Source of the DNA: Paludibacteraceae bacterium
Lineage (GTDB): Bacteria > Bacteroidota > Bacteroidia > Bacteroidales > Paludibacteraceae
Reading direction: 5' to 3'
NCBI GenBank assembly: GCA_905234685.1
Contig: CAJOIR010000009.1
Location: 1 to 64,000 of the forward strand
Length of the DNA stretch: 64,000 nt
This document shows positions 1 through 8,962 of the stretch, in pieces (the stretch's first letter is position 1; each line of letters opens with the position of its first letter). The notes under the pieces are model-generated. The model had not been told where the DNA came from and did no database searches. It saw only the letters and a list, made by a program, of their open reading frames with translations. A program made the position numbers and the translations under genes.

Positions 1-534
1 CTGGTATTTTAGGTCCTCAGTGAAGAACTTGTCTCCGTAGGCGAGGTGGTGTTCTCCGCTTGACGCCTTGGTTGTGAAAGGAGGCTCGATACCTTCGGGA
101 TGAGTCATCTCGAGTGCGCCATAGACCTCGTCGGTGGAGATATGATAGAAACGTTTGCCTTCGTAACGCTCCGGCAGTGTCTCCCAGTAGAGTTTTGCCG
201 CCTGTAGCATGGAGAGTGTACCCATCACGTTAGTGCGTGCGAAGGTGAATGGGTCTTTGATGCTACGGTCAACATGACTCTCGGCTGCGAGGTGGATGAC
301 GCCTGTCACCTTCTCCTCCTGAATGAGGCTGTAGATAGTGTCGAAGTCGCATATATCCGCCTTCACAAAGCGGTAGTTGGGTCTGTCCTCTATGTCACGC
401 AGATTGGCGAGGTTGCCGGCATAGGTGAGACAATCGACGTTGATGATGCGGTAGTCTGGGTATTTATTAACGAAAAGTCTGACTACGTGGCTTCCGATGA
501 ATCCGGCGCCGCCGGTGATGATGATGGATTTCAT
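1..534 (-). CDS. rfbB: dTDP-glucose 4,6-dehydratase, N-terminal part (runs off the left edge)
   Basis: Catalyses the second step of dTDP-L-rhamnose synthesis, turning dTDP-glucose into the 4-keto-6-deoxy sugar in the cytoplasm. The 178 visible residues are the N-terminal half of a short-chain dehydrogenase of the extended family, normally about 350-380 residues. Seen: the NAD-binding GGAGFIGSH glycine motif at residues 8-16, NVDCLTYAGN in the second strand, HLAAESHVDRS, and STDEVYG with the Thr-Asp-Glu typical of this enzyme. The start is ATG at 534-532, one base after the stop of the upstream CotH gene, so the two are probably co-transcribed. The catalytic YxxxK region should lie just beyond the window. 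The remaining rhamnose genes are presumably to the left. Confidence 0.93.
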   Translation of the reverse strand, partial: MKSIIITGGAGFIGSHVVRLFVNKYPDYRIINVDCLTYAGNLANLRDIEDRPNYRFVKADICDFDTIYSLIQEEKVTGVIHLAAESHVDRSIKDPFTFARTNVMGTLSMLQAAKLYWETLPERYEGKRFYHISTDEVYGALEMTHPEGIEPPFTTKASSGEHHLAYGDKFFTEDLKYQ

Positions 535-535
535 A

Positions 536-2020
536 TTATAATTTGTTTATCACTTTTGCTTTGGTTCTAAAGAAGTTGCTTCCACTCTTTCCACTGTCGT
601 TTCCGGTGAGTAGGCTGTATCCTATGTCTCCCCACGATGCCGCCTTGTCCGAGACAGTCATATCCTCTCCTGTGTCGTTGCTTACATACTGACTGATGAG
701 TTGCTGAAGTTGCCTGATACGCGCGATGGCTGCATCAGGCTGCATGAGTTCCGGATCAGTGACGAGTTGTTTGAGGTATGTTTTGTAAGTGTCTTCGTAT
801 TCTTTGATAGAAAGCAGTTTTCTGACAAGGAGACGTTCACCTCCGCGACTACCCCAGTTGAGCGGGTCCTGAGTACCCGCATTGCTAACGATGCCGTTAG
901 TACCAAGTGTGTTGTCGTAGTCGTAAGGAATAAAGAGGAATTGGTGTGCGGTAGTGAAATAGAAATAGTAGTTATTGCCGTTAATCCAGTAGTCATCCCA
1001 CATGCCTACCGCCACGTTTACGGCGAGAGCGCGGAGAATCTGGTCAACGAAGATATGCTCTTCAAGGTACTGTTTGAGTTCTTCGCTGCCGCTTGGCAAC
1101 GGACGCATCTGTTCCATGAAGTCATAGAGTTCCTGCTTTGCCGCCTCAAGTCCTTTCTTCTTGTTGGTCTTCAAGGCATAGGTGAAATCGGTGTAATCGT
1201 CAGTTACCCCCATCTTGCTTGTGCCGGTAGAGTTGAAGTCGCTCAGGTCGGCGATACCCATACTGTTGTATGCCGCCTTCCATACGTTGCCGCCGTCATC
1301 AGGTAACAATCCTTCTTTCATGCGGTCAGCTAGATATCCTTTTCTGACACCCTCAATCATCTCATAGACACCGAAGTATGCAGGCTTGGAGTCGCCTTCG
1401 ACCTTGATGTAGAGTCTGCAATAGGAAGAGCGGGGTGCACTCCAGCATTCGAAGCGGCGGAAGAGGTCGTAGCAGAACACTTCGCGGCAGTATGAAGGGT
1501 CGTCTTTGAACCATTTAAGTACGATACGATCCATTCCGAAGAAGCGTTGACCTGTGGTATATTCTGTGAAGCATACTCCGAAGTGGGCGTGATGCCACTG
1601 GGTGTTCACGTTGTTGTGCGGTTGACCATAGTCTCCCTCCGGTCTGCGGCGGGAGGTATTGCCACGCGGGCGTACACCTACGGAGTCGCGGGCAAAGACT
1701 TTGCCTTCTTTCTCAAAGGAGAAAGCCGCAGGCACATATTGCCGGTTGTTTGGGTTATTGTCGAAATTCTGCAGATACCGATTCCAGTCGGCTTCGGTGA
1801 AGGTGACGGTGATAACAGGCACAGCCTGTAGGTCGAACAGATACTGTAGGTTGCGGTGTGTGTCGTCTGTATCAGTGACAGGCTGTGAAGTAGTGTCGGT
1901 GGTGTCGGGGATGACGGTGCCAGTGCCCTGATTGTCATCAGGATAGGTGAAGTGCACATTGCATGCCATAAGAAGACATGCGAGGCATGAGAGGAGAAAA
2001 TATGTCGTATTGTGCTTCAT
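536..2020 (-). CDS. CotH-family kinase-like lipoprotein
   Basis: A 494-residue exported protein of the CotH family, whose characterised members are atypical protein kinases with a spore-coat or secreted location. The N-terminus is a lipoprotein signal ending in LLMAC, so it probably sits in the outer or inner membrane facing the periplasm or surface. Family features seen: VRPRGNTSRR in the N-terminal half, the LKWFKDDPS and VFCYDLFRRF segments, and in the C-terminal half WDDYWINGNN followed by FIPYDYDNTLG, where the DYDN Asp matches the metal-binding Asp. Bacteroidota members are often linked to polysaccharide or surface loci; here rfbB follows after one base. Substrate unknown. Kinase activity is inferred from the family, not shown. 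Confidence 0.85.
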   Translation of the reverse strand: MKHNTTYFLLSCLACLLMACNVHFTYPDDNQGTGTVIPDTTDTTSQPVTDTDDTHRNLQYLFDLQAVPVITVTFTEADWNRYLQNFDNNPNNRQYVPAAFSFEKEGKVFARDSVGVRPRGNTSRRRPEGDYGQPHNNVNTQWHHAHFGVCFTEYTTGQRFFGMDRIVLKWFKDDPSYCREVFCYDLFRRFECWSAPRSSYCRLYIKVEGDSKPAYFGVYEMIEGVRKGYLADRMKEGLLPDDGGNVWKAAYNSMGIADLSDFNSTGTSKMGVTDDYTDFTYALKTNKKKGLEAAKQELYDFMEQMRPLPSGSEELKQYLEEHIFVDQILRALAVNVAVGMWDDYWINGNNYYFYFTTAHQFLFIPYDYDNTLGTNGIVSNAGTQDPLNWGSRGGERLLVRKLLSIKEYEDTYKTYLKQLVTDPELMQPDAAIARIRQLQQLISQYVSNDTGEDMTVSDKAASWGDIGYSLLTGNDSGKSGSNFFRTKAKVINKL

Positions 2021-2039
2021 GTTTCTAACTAATCAGCGG

Positions 2040-2047
2040 CAAAGGTA
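2040..2047 (-). promoter_or_regulatory. Candidate promoter -7 box for cotH-rfbB
   Basis: Reads TACCTTTG on the minus strand, matching the Bacteroidota TAnnTTTG element, and would start transcription about 16 nt before the cotH ATG. I see no good TTTG at the expected 19-21 nt spacing, so only the -7 half is supported. Confidence 0.5.
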
Positions 2048-2151
2048 CGGAAAATAATTCACAATGCATAATTCTTGGTGTATATCAGGTAAGAATCAGG
2101 TTCATGTTCCGTTCTTTATCCGTAGATGTCATATTGTGTGGTGTCTGTAGT

Positions 2152-2949
2152 TCAGATGACGAAACGCAGTTGCTTGAAGTGATAGCGTTTGATGCTGCCG
2201 TCACGTCGCATGAGACAGAGGCACCCGTCTGCGTCAACATCCACAATCCTTGCCTCGAAAGCGCCTTCGGTATCGCCCTGAATGATGGTGACAGGTTCGA
2301 GGCTGACAGTGCGTTCTTTGTAGAGATGCCACCCTTCCGACCTGTAGAGACGCGACATGTAAAGTTGCCGCAGTGTGTCATCGTTGCCGGCGTCAGGAGT
2401 GTATGAGAGCATAGGTGTGAGACGCCTGAAACGGTCATGCAATGAAGTCATGAGGCTGTCAAGGTCAAAGCATCTGCCGGTAATCTGCCTCAGCGAGACA
2501 GGGTTGGGGGCATCGGAGACGAAAGCCGTCTGGTTGACATTGATGCCAACGCCTGCGACAGCGGTGGATACAAGCGAACCTGCAAGCTGGTTTTCTATGA
2601 GTATGCCGCATATCTTGCGGTCGTGATAGTAGATGTCGTTAGGCCACTTGATAGAAATTCCCTTGTCTCCTGTGAGTTCGGCAAGTATGTCGGCTACAGC
2701 GACGGATACCAGCATGGAGAGGCGAAACTGGTGTGATGCAGGTAGTGCCTCGGGGCGGAAGAGATATGAGAAGAGCAGATTGCATCCGCGCTCACTCTCC
2801 CACGAATTTCCTTGTTGACCGCGACCTGCCGTCTGATAGAAGGTATAAAGGCAGTAACCGTCAGGCAGGGGTTCACCATCGGCGAGACGCTGCTTGAGCC
2901 GGTTGTTGGTACTGTCGGTGGAGGGCAGGTATGTGAGTGAGGGGGGCAA
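2152..2949 (-). CDS. birA: Biotin--[acetyl-CoA carboxylase] ligase
   Basis: Activates biotin with ATP and transfers it to the lysine of biotin carboxyl-carrier domains. The 265 residues carry the catalytic motifs: GRGQQG at 42-47 (biotin and ATP loop), KWPND at 101-105 and KICGIL from residue 112. There is no N-terminal helix-turn-helix domain, so it is a monofunctional ligase rather than the E. coli repressor type. The only workable start is TTG at 2949-2947: an in-frame stop lies six codons upstream and no ATG occurs before the catalytic loop. The next codons are a C6 run. The gene lies 40 nt after dacB, and that gap is filled by a G-rich repeat. Confidence 0.92.
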   Translation of the reverse strand: MPPSLTYLPSTDSTNNRLKQRLADGEPLPDGYCLYTFYQTAGRGQQGNSWESERGCNLLFSYLFRPEALPASHQFRLSMLVSVAVADILAELTGDKGISIKWPNDIYYHDRKICGILIENQLAGSLVSTAVAGVGINVNQTAFVSDAPNPVSLRQITGRCFDLDSLMTSLHDRFRRLTPMLSYTPDAGNDDTLRQLYMSRLYRSEGWHLYKERTVSLEPVTIIQGDTEGAFEARIVDVDADGCLCLMRRDGSIKRYHFKQLRFVI

Positions 2950-2989
2950 GGTGGCGGTTAGGGGTTAGAGGTTAGGGGTGAAGGGTTGA
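2950..2989. repeat. G-rich intergenic micro-repeat (family B, reverse orientation)
   Basis: The whole 40-nt gap between dacB and birA consists of variations on GGTTAGGGG and GGTTAGAGG. On the other strand this is the same kind of C-rich TTAACC/CTCACCCC text seen at 15515-15630 and 49472-49590. No gene or promoter is visible in it. Confidence 0.6.
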
Positions 2990-4417
2990 TCAATATTGCT
3001 GATATATGTCGAGAAGGAAATTCTCAATCATGGTCTGTACCTGTCGTGACTTGCATGTGGCATTGTTGACGATGACAGCGAAGACGATGCTGTCACCTTT
3101 GGCCGTCTGCATGTAGCCTGCGTAACTTTTGATACGGGAGGTAGTTCCGCTCTTGGCATGCACGTTGCCTTGCAGAGGCGTGTCCCGGAGAAAGCCTTTG
3201 AGAGTGCCGCTCTCGCCAGCCACAGGCAGTGACTCGTAGAAAGGCTGGCTGTTCTTGCTTTTGTTCATGAAGGTAAGAATCTGCACGAGTACTCCTGCCG
3301 ACACGGCGTCTTGCGGTGCGAGTCCGCAACCGTCCATTATAAAGCAGTTCTGCAGACTTACTCCGCGGTTTCTCCAGCAGTTGAGCATCACTTGCGTGGA
3401 GTTCTCAATGGTGCAAGGCACTGCCATTCTGCAGGCGAGATAGCGGAAGAGTTGTTCTGCATAGAGGTTGTTGCTCTGCTGGTTTATCTCTTTTATTATC
3501 TCCGACAGAGGCTCTGAACGGTGTTCGTAGAGGAGAGTGCGATGCTGCGGTATGCCTTCGGTGATATAGTCGGTTTTGCCGGATACGGTGATACCCTGTT
3601 CCTCAAGACGGAGTTTGAAATGGTCTGCAAGAAGCAGCGGAGGGTTGGGTATGTCACCCTTGACACCGAATATGCCATGGTTGGCAGGAATGCTGCCGAC
3701 AAGGTAGCGCTTGTTGTTATAAGGCAGGCCGTGGACATAGGCGCCGTCGTAAGTGATAGAGGTGCAACGTATGTGGTTCTCGAACTCAATGCCTTCGATC
3801 TGCGGGAATGTCTTTACCACATCTGCCACTTGTCCGATAGCGGTACTGTTGAGCTGAATGTTGAGCGTGTTGTCAAGATACGGCAGGGCATAGATACCCG
3901 GTGCGTAGTAGTTCCCGATATCCTCCCAAATCCACTGCGGGTTTACGGCATCACCATCGAAGAAGGTGACGTCGGCGATGATGTTACCCTGTATCTGCCT
4001 TATGCCTTTCTTGCGTAGCGCCTGAATCCATCGGTAGAGAAACATCTGGTCACCGAGTTTCTGGCTTCCGAGGGTAGGGTCACCGGTGCCGCGTATGTAG
4101 AGGTTGCCGAGCAGTACGCCGTCCACAATAGTGCTGTCGGTCTCAAGATATGTAGAGAAACGGAAGTCGTTGCCGAGCAGTTCGAGCGCCGTAGTGGTGG
4201 TAAGGAGTTTCTGTGTGGATGCGGGCGGAATGACAAACTGCGAACGCGAGTCAGCCAGTACTTTGCCGGTGGTGAGATTACGCACACACACACCGACATT
4301 GGCATTCTGCAAGGGAGCATTCTGCAAGAAACGGTCGAGAGGTGTTGCCTGAGTCTGCTGCGCATGCGACAAGGTGCTTACACACAACAGGATAGATAGA
4401 AACAGGATATTTTTCAT
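2990..4417 (-). CDS. dacB: D-alanyl-D-alanine carboxypeptidase/endopeptidase (PBP4 type)
   Basis: Trims or cleaves peptidoglycan cross-links in the periplasm. The 475-residue protein has a cleavable signal (LFLSILLCVSTLSHAQ), then the class C penicillin-binding protein motifs: S67-T-Q-K70 (catalytic Ser and Lys), an SNN triad in the INQQSNNLYAEQL segment, and KSGTT near the C-terminus in place of KTG. Length and order fit peptidase family S13. It precedes birA on the same strand with 40 nt between them. The first ATG gives a complete signal peptide, so the start is secure. Confidence 0.92.
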   Translation of the reverse strand: MKNILFLSILLCVSTLSHAQQTQATPLDRFLQNAPLQNANVGVCVRNLTTGKVLADSRSQFVIPPASTQKLLTTTTALELLGNDFRFSTYLETDSTIVDGVLLGNLYIRGTGDPTLGSQKLGDQMFLYRWIQALRKKGIRQIQGNIIADVTFFDGDAVNPQWIWEDIGNYYAPGIYALPYLDNTLNIQLNSTAIGQVADVVKTFPQIEGIEFENHIRCTSITYDGAYVHGLPYNNKRYLVGSIPANHGIFGVKGDIPNPPLLLADHFKLRLEEQGITVSGKTDYITEGIPQHRTLLYEHRSEPLSEIIKEINQQSNNLYAEQLFRYLACRMAVPCTIENSTQVMLNCWRNRGVSLQNCFIMDGCGLAPQDAVSAGVLVQILTFMNKSKNSQPFYESLPVAGESGTLKGFLRDTPLQGNVHAKSGTTSRIKSYAGYMQTAKGDSIVFAVIVNNATCKSRQVQTMIENFLLDIYQQY

Positions 4418-4461
4418 TTATGTAATGCTTGTTTTAGGGTGCGAAATTACGAAAATATTCT

Positions 4462-4469
4462 TACCTTTG
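4462..4469 (+). promoter_or_regulatory. Candidate promoter -7 box for the cytidylate kinase-like gene
   Basis: TACCTTTG in the 89-nt gap between divergent dacB and the kinase gene, 37 nt before the plus-strand ATG. The -33 TTTG is not clear at normal spacing. Confidence 0.5.
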
Positions 4470-4506
4470 CAAACACGAAGGACAAATGACCAAACATTAC
4501 TAAACC

Positions 4507-5070
4507 ATGATACTGACAATAGGTCGCGAACTTGCGTCCGGTGGACGCGATATAGGCAAGATGCTCTCCGAGCGTCTGGGTCTGCGGTATTTTGACAAGG
4601 AGTTGCTGCTTGAAGCAGCGAGGCAAAGCGGTATAGCACAGGAACTGTTTCTGCGCGCCGATGAGCACTATAACTTGTTCACTCTGGCGCTGAGTACTGA
4701 CAGTCAGCGTCTGTTTCAGTTCCAGAGCGACACCATCAGACAACTTGCATGCGGGGGTGACTGTCTGTTTCTCGGTCGTGCAGCGGACTACATACTTCGT
4801 GAGCGCAAAGACCTGTTTACGGTATTTCTTACAGCCAATATGGAAGACCGCGTGCAGAGAGTGATGCAGCGTGACGGATTGTCGGAAAGAGACGCAATAA
4901 CTTTCATAGAGAAGACCGACAAGAAACGCTCGGACTACTACGGTTTCTTCACCGGCAAACGCTGGGGTGACAGCAGCGGCTACGACCTTTGTCTCAACAC
5001 CTCGAGATTCGGAATAGAAGGCAGTGCCGAAATCATCGCACAGAGTGTGAAGATGACAAACAATGCATAA
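4507..5070 (+). CDS. Cytidylate kinase-like family protein
   Basis: A 187-residue P-loop-type protein of the cytidylate kinase-like family. It begins MILTIGRELASGGRDIGKML, where the GRELASGGRDIG loop stands in for the usual GxxGxGK motif, followed by the FDKELL segment typical of this family. Later segments include LFLGRAADYIL and the VMQRDGLSERDA region. The canonical Cmk is larger (about 225 residues), and these small relatives have no firm function, so phosphorylation of CMP is a guess. It is monocistronic and converges on the cytochrome maturation gene, with 27 nt between the stops. Confidence 0.8.
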   Translation: MILTIGRELASGGRDIGKMLSERLGLRYFDKELLLEAARQSGIAQELFLRADEHYNLFTLALSTDSQRLFQFQSDTIRQLACGGDCLFLGRAADYILRERKDLFTVFLTANMEDRVQRVMQRDGLSERDAITFIEKTDKKRSDYYGFFTGKRWGDSSGYDLCLNTSRFGIEGSAEIIAQSVKMTNNA

Positions 5071-5093
5071 TGCGACATGCGTGATGCATTATG
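5066..5093. terminator. Possible bidirectional hairpin between convergent genes
   Basis: CATAATGC (5066-5073) pairs with GCATTATG (5086-5093) around a 12-nt loop. It overlaps the kinase stop codon and lies just before the stop of the ccsA-type gene on the other strand. It has no clear T run, so termination is only suggested. Confidence 0.3.
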
Positions 5094-5097
5094 ATTG

Positions 5098-7293
5098 TCA
5101 TGCGTAACTGTGCATGCCTCCCAACAGGAAGTTGACTCCGAAATAAGTGAAGAGTACAAACAGGAATGCCGCCACTGCATAGACGTGAAAGGCAAGCGGC
5201 TTGCTCAGGAATCGAAGGGAGGAGGTGTGAAGGAGTGCGGAATATACAAGCATGGTAATAAGCGCCCAAACCTCCTTAGGGTCCCAACCCCAGTATCTTC
5301 CCCAGGATATATTAGCCCATACCGCACCAAGGAAAATGCCTGCGGCAAGCAGGAAAACGGCAGGGTAGAGGAGCAGTTGACTGATTGCCTGCAACTGTTC
5401 TCTCTGTTTCTTAAGCACCAATGCCGCAATGCCGTTGAGCATAACAAAGGCGAGAAGACAGTATGATATCATGATTACTGCCACATGCAGAGTGAGCAAC
5501 GGCGACTGGAGTACAGGCATCAGGTGTGTAATCTGCGGATTGGACTGCGACATCATACTTACCATGAGGGTCATCCCGCAGATGAGGAAACCCATTGGAG
5601 TGAACAGTTGATAGTTTGCAGTCGGTGCCTTCAGATGTTTTCCCTGCACTATAAGTGTGAGCAAAGATGTAACCCATGCGAGGAACTGCATTGTCTCATG
5701 CCCGTTTGATAGCGGCATGTGTCCGCTTACCACCCTGCGCAGTGTGAGCATGAGCGTTATAAGTACAAACACGCAGAGCATGATTACAAACAGGGTGATG
5801 ACGGCATATCGCGGCATGGTTCTGCCGGCAGACAGCATAAGACAGCATACAAAGAACAATATCAACCCGATGCAGGCACATGCCATGGCAAGAGGGCGTG
5901 TGATATTGAGGTGGTTGTAGGTCTGTTCAGCACGAAAACGCGCGTTTGAGGGCAGGTTCTCAGTGCCTGCATGCTGCTCCTGCCAGATGCGTATCTTCCT
6001 TAGAGCATCCTGCGCCTCAGTGTTCGCATTGCGTGCAACACACAGCGAGAGATATTCAATTGAGCCTGTGACAAACTGCCAGTCTTCATGCTTGGTGTCT
6101 TTAGGCAGACGGTCAACCCACGAATACCATGTCGGCTGCCCGGCTAAAAGCGGGAATATCTTGATCATGCTGCCCGTACATACCATACTTACGAGTTGGA
6201 ACTTCTCATCTGCCGCCAGAGCGTCTTTCTTTCCCTGACGGAGAAGCGGCTCGAGTTTATATAGTCCTCTACCTGTGAAATCGTTAAGACATGCATATCT
6301 GCCCTGAATGCCGAGGGCGGCTCTTGTCTCTCTGCCTTTGATTTTTATACAAGGCTCTTTAGCCCACTTGTCGTAATAGAACATCCAGCCGCAGAGCACC
6401 TCTTCTGCCGACAATCCCTTATAGGAAGGTTTGCCGCAGAGTTTCACGGTGAAATCCTTTGCGAGTGTGGAAAGAGGGCATACACGGTCGTTGTAATATA
6501 CATACAGGTTGCCAAGTTCCCCGGCAGTCTGTCTGCTTACCGAAGGCGGCTGCGCGGCAGAGGCAAAGGCAGGCAGCAGAAGCAGCATAATGATAAGTCG
6601 GGCTCTGTGACCTGAGTTCTGTATATTGTCCAATAGTGCCCTGAAGTGTGTGCGGCGCTGAAAGAAGAAAAGGCAGATGGAGAACAGCAGCAGACAATAG
6701 CCCGCGTATGTGACGGCAATACCCCAAGGATCGTGACTGACACGCAGGGTGACTCCCTGCATGTCGTTGTCATACATAGCCTGATAAAAGCGGTAGTGCC
6801 TGTGAGTGAAGATATGGTTCATTGACACCTGTCCTCTTACCCCCTCAGCCTCTATGTCACTCACAAAGTCCATAGGGGCATTGGTACCGGGGTAATAGTC
6901 TATATGAAAACTAAGAAGACTGAGACGGAAGGGGATAGTTATGTTGCCGATGTTTTCTGAATTCTCTGCGAGTACTGAGTCATCAGATGTCTGCAGTCTC
7001 AGATGCACTTCGCCTTGTTCTCCGAAGATGTGGGTAACTAGTGCTCCTCCAAGTATGACAACGAAAGAGAAGTGTAGCAGGCATGTGATGACCTGCCTGT
7101 ACATTCTTACAGAGGACATGTATATCATTGCACTTACTGCTGCTGCGCCCCACAGACAGATAGTCCAAGGTGCTGTATAGACATACTTCACAGCAGCGGC
7201 AGTACCGCAGAACTGCTCTACGATACTGCCTGCTATGAGCAGGAGTATTATCACTCCCATCAGAGAGAAACTGATACTCCTGATTGCTTTCAT
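5098..7293 (-). CDS. Fused ResB-CcsA (CcsBA-type) cytochrome c maturation protein
   Basis: Exports haem and attaches it to CxxCH motifs of cytochromes c on the outer side of the inner membrane (system II). The N-terminal ResB-like part has membrane segments in about residues 5-110 and another near 200, then a periplasmic stretch to about 445. The C-terminal CcsA part has several membrane helices and the haem-handling motif WGRYWGWDPKEVWAL at about residues 661-675, then the usual GVNFLLGGMHSY ending. At 731 residues the ResB half is shorter than in longer CcsBA fusions. The start shares one base with the stop of the di-haem oxidoreductase (TGATG), implying translational coupling; that upstream protein has two CxxCH sites and is the obvious client. 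Confidence 0.88.
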   Translation of the reverse strand: MKAIRSISFSLMGVIILLLIAGSIVEQFCGTAAAVKYVYTAPWTICLWGAAAVSAMIYMSSVRMYRQVITCLLHFSFVVILGGALVTHIFGEQGEVHLRLQTSDDSVLAENSENIGNITIPFRLSLLSFHIDYYPGTNAPMDFVSDIEAEGVRGQVSMNHIFTHRHYRFYQAMYDNDMQGVTLRVSHDPWGIAVTYAGYCLLLFSICLFFFQRRTHFRALLDNIQNSGHRARLIIMLLLLPAFASAAQPPSVSRQTAGELGNLYVYYNDRVCPLSTLAKDFTVKLCGKPSYKGLSAEEVLCGWMFYYDKWAKEPCIKIKGRETRAALGIQGRYACLNDFTGRGLYKLEPLLRQGKKDALAADEKFQLVSMVCTGSMIKIFPLLAGQPTWYSWVDRLPKDTKHEDWQFVTGSIEYLSLCVARNANTEAQDALRKIRIWQEQHAGTENLPSNARFRAEQTYNHLNITRPLAMACACIGLILFFVCCLMLSAGRTMPRYAVITLFVIMLCVFVLITLMLTLRRVVSGHMPLSNGHETMQFLAWVTSLLTLIVQGKHLKAPTANYQLFTPMGFLICGMTLMVSMMSQSNPQITHLMPVLQSPLLTLHVAVIMISYCLLAFVMLNGIAALVLKKQREQLQAISQLLLYPAVFLLAAGIFLGAVWANISWGRYWGWDPKEVWALITMLVYSALLHTSSLRFLSKPLAFHVYAVAAFLFVLFTYFGVNFLLGGMHSYA

Positions 7294-8933
7294 CAGATAG
7301 CGTTTATGAATGCCACTACAGCGTCACGGTCTTCTTTGGGCAGTTTGTAGAACTGCTGTGTGGGATAGTAGGCGTCACTCTCTGCTGAATAGCCGTGCCA
7401 CATGATGGCTTCTATGACGTTGCGTGCACGAGTGTCATGCAGACGTGCCTCGGAGGCATCGCCTGTAGCTTTCTTGTGCAGACCGCGTCCCCATAGAGGA
7501 GTGGTGCGGCACCAGCCAGTGCGAATGTCATTCGCCATGTGAAGTTTGTGCTGAATCATGTCAGTATACGGCCAGATCTTCTGATTCGGGTAACGGGGCA
7601 TATCTGCTGTGAACTTGAAGTTGTTGGGGTCACGCAGGTTGTCAGGTCCTGTAGTCCATGTAGGACGGTGGCAGTAGTCGCAGCCAATCTGCGAGAACAC
7701 CTCCTTGCCTCTGAGCACCTGTTTGTCAGTCACGTCACGTGCTGCAGGCACAGCAAGACCACGGTGCCATACCATTACTGCAGTGTAGTCCTCATCTGTC
7801 ATCTCTATGGGCAGGTTTTTGGATGTCAGGTAGTCATATACATTCTTCTCCTTGTCATCGGTGAACCATTCAGGGTGCTCCTCTTTGGTTGTTTTTGAAG
7901 ATATATATGCCTCAAATCCGTCTTGTACAGCCTTGTCTTTTGAGGCGTACTCGGCATAGATGGTGCCATTGAGGTCAAGATAATGTGACTTGCGGTCAGA
8001 ACGGGTCACGTTGGTGATGTTCCATATCGCATTGGCACCTGCGGCATCAAGTATAGGACCGCGGGTGAGGGCATAGGTGAAGCGCTTTGGTCCCCATTGT
8101 GCATCGTTCTTGTAGTAGCCTGACTCTTGGAAACTGCCGTTCCAGAAAGCAGGGTTGAGTCCGTTCTTGAGTCTGTTGTCAGCAGCCTCTTTCTGATACT
8201 GGGCTATGATGTCTTCGTCAGTGATGGCGTCAAGAAGACCTGTGCCATAGATGCCGATGGTGTTCTCAAGTACTACCACATAGCCTTCCGACTCCAACAG
8301 GCCTGCAGGGTCGCGGTAACCCTGGTTATACACATAGACTGCTTCTTTGGGCATGCTGACCTCGGGGTAAACCAGTTCGTAGGTCTCACCGTCAGCGAAC
8401 TTGTTGCCGTGCTCGTCGGTGACACTCTTCCATGTGACACTGATCTTGTCAGGGTCTAGAGGTGCCTTGAAGGGAGCTACGCCGAACAACTGCGGCATAC
8501 CTGCGAGCCATGGCACGTAACTGTTGTCTGCCGGGTTGTACACCACAAGCAGTGTACCGTTGCCCTGGTGCATGGCATCGTAAGTGCCTGCGGGCACGCT
8601 TGTGCCGTGCGAGTAGTTGGGGTGGCAGTGCTGGCAGGAGGCGCGCACATAGACAGGCCCGAGACCTGCCTGACGCCCTGATGATGCAGTGATGAAGTCT
8701 TTCTCCACGATGTTGTCACCCTGTGAGAACTGCACTCCCAAGCCTGCGTCTGAAGTGGCGGGAGTAGGCTGGCGGAAGGTGGTGGTGGTCATGTTGAAGG
8801 TGGTTCCCAGTTTACCTCCGGTGTAGTACCATTCCGGCAGGTCGGTCTCCACTTGTCCGTTACCACCCTGGCATGACACGAGCATTGCGCCCATAGCCAT
8901 GACACTCATCATTAAATAATAAGTACGTTTCAT
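7293..8933 (-). CDS. Di-haem c-type oxidoreductase (DHOR, DUF1111-like) lipoprotein
   Basis: A 546-residue lipoprotein (signal ending in LVSC) with two haem-binding motifs, CQHCH near residue 99 and CDYCH near residue 417, and the overall layout of the di-haem oxidoreductase family (PF06537), which is related to bacterial cytochrome c peroxidase domains. In proteobacteria this family sits beside imelysin proteins (IrpA-type loci), exactly as here. It probably moves electrons or acts on iron or haem in the periplasm; the substrate is not known. It overlaps the cytochrome c maturation gene by one base and follows the imelysin gene by 29 nt. Confidence 0.87.
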   Translation of the reverse strand: MKRTYYLMMSVMAMGAMLVSCQGGNGQVETDLPEWYYTGGKLGTTFNMTTTTFRQPTPATSDAGLGVQFSQGDNIVEKDFITASSGRQAGLGPVYVRASCQHCHPNYSHGTSVPAGTYDAMHQGNGTLLVVYNPADNSYVPWLAGMPQLFGVAPFKAPLDPDKISVTWKSVTDEHGNKFADGETYELVYPEVSMPKEAVYVYNQGYRDPAGLLESEGYVVVLENTIGIYGTGLLDAITDEDIIAQYQKEAADNRLKNGLNPAFWNGSFQESGYYKNDAQWGPKRFTYALTRGPILDAAGANAIWNITNVTRSDRKSHYLDLNGTIYAEYASKDKAVQDGFEAYISSKTTKEEHPEWFTDDKEKNVYDYLTSKNLPIEMTDEDYTAVMVWHRGLAVPAARDVTDKQVLRGKEVFSQIGCDYCHRPTWTTGPDNLRDPNNFKFTADMPRYPNQKIWPYTDMIQHKLHMANDIRTGWCRTTPLWGRGLHKKATGDASEARLHDTRARNVIEAIMWHGYSAESDAYYPTQQFYKLPKEDRDAVVAFINAI

Positions 8934-8962
8934 TGTATTACAGTATATAAAGGTTTATAATG

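Noticed and set aside
701..1306. 201-codon plus-strand frame opposite the CotH gene
   Set aside because: Shadow of the CotH-family gene with no motif of its own.
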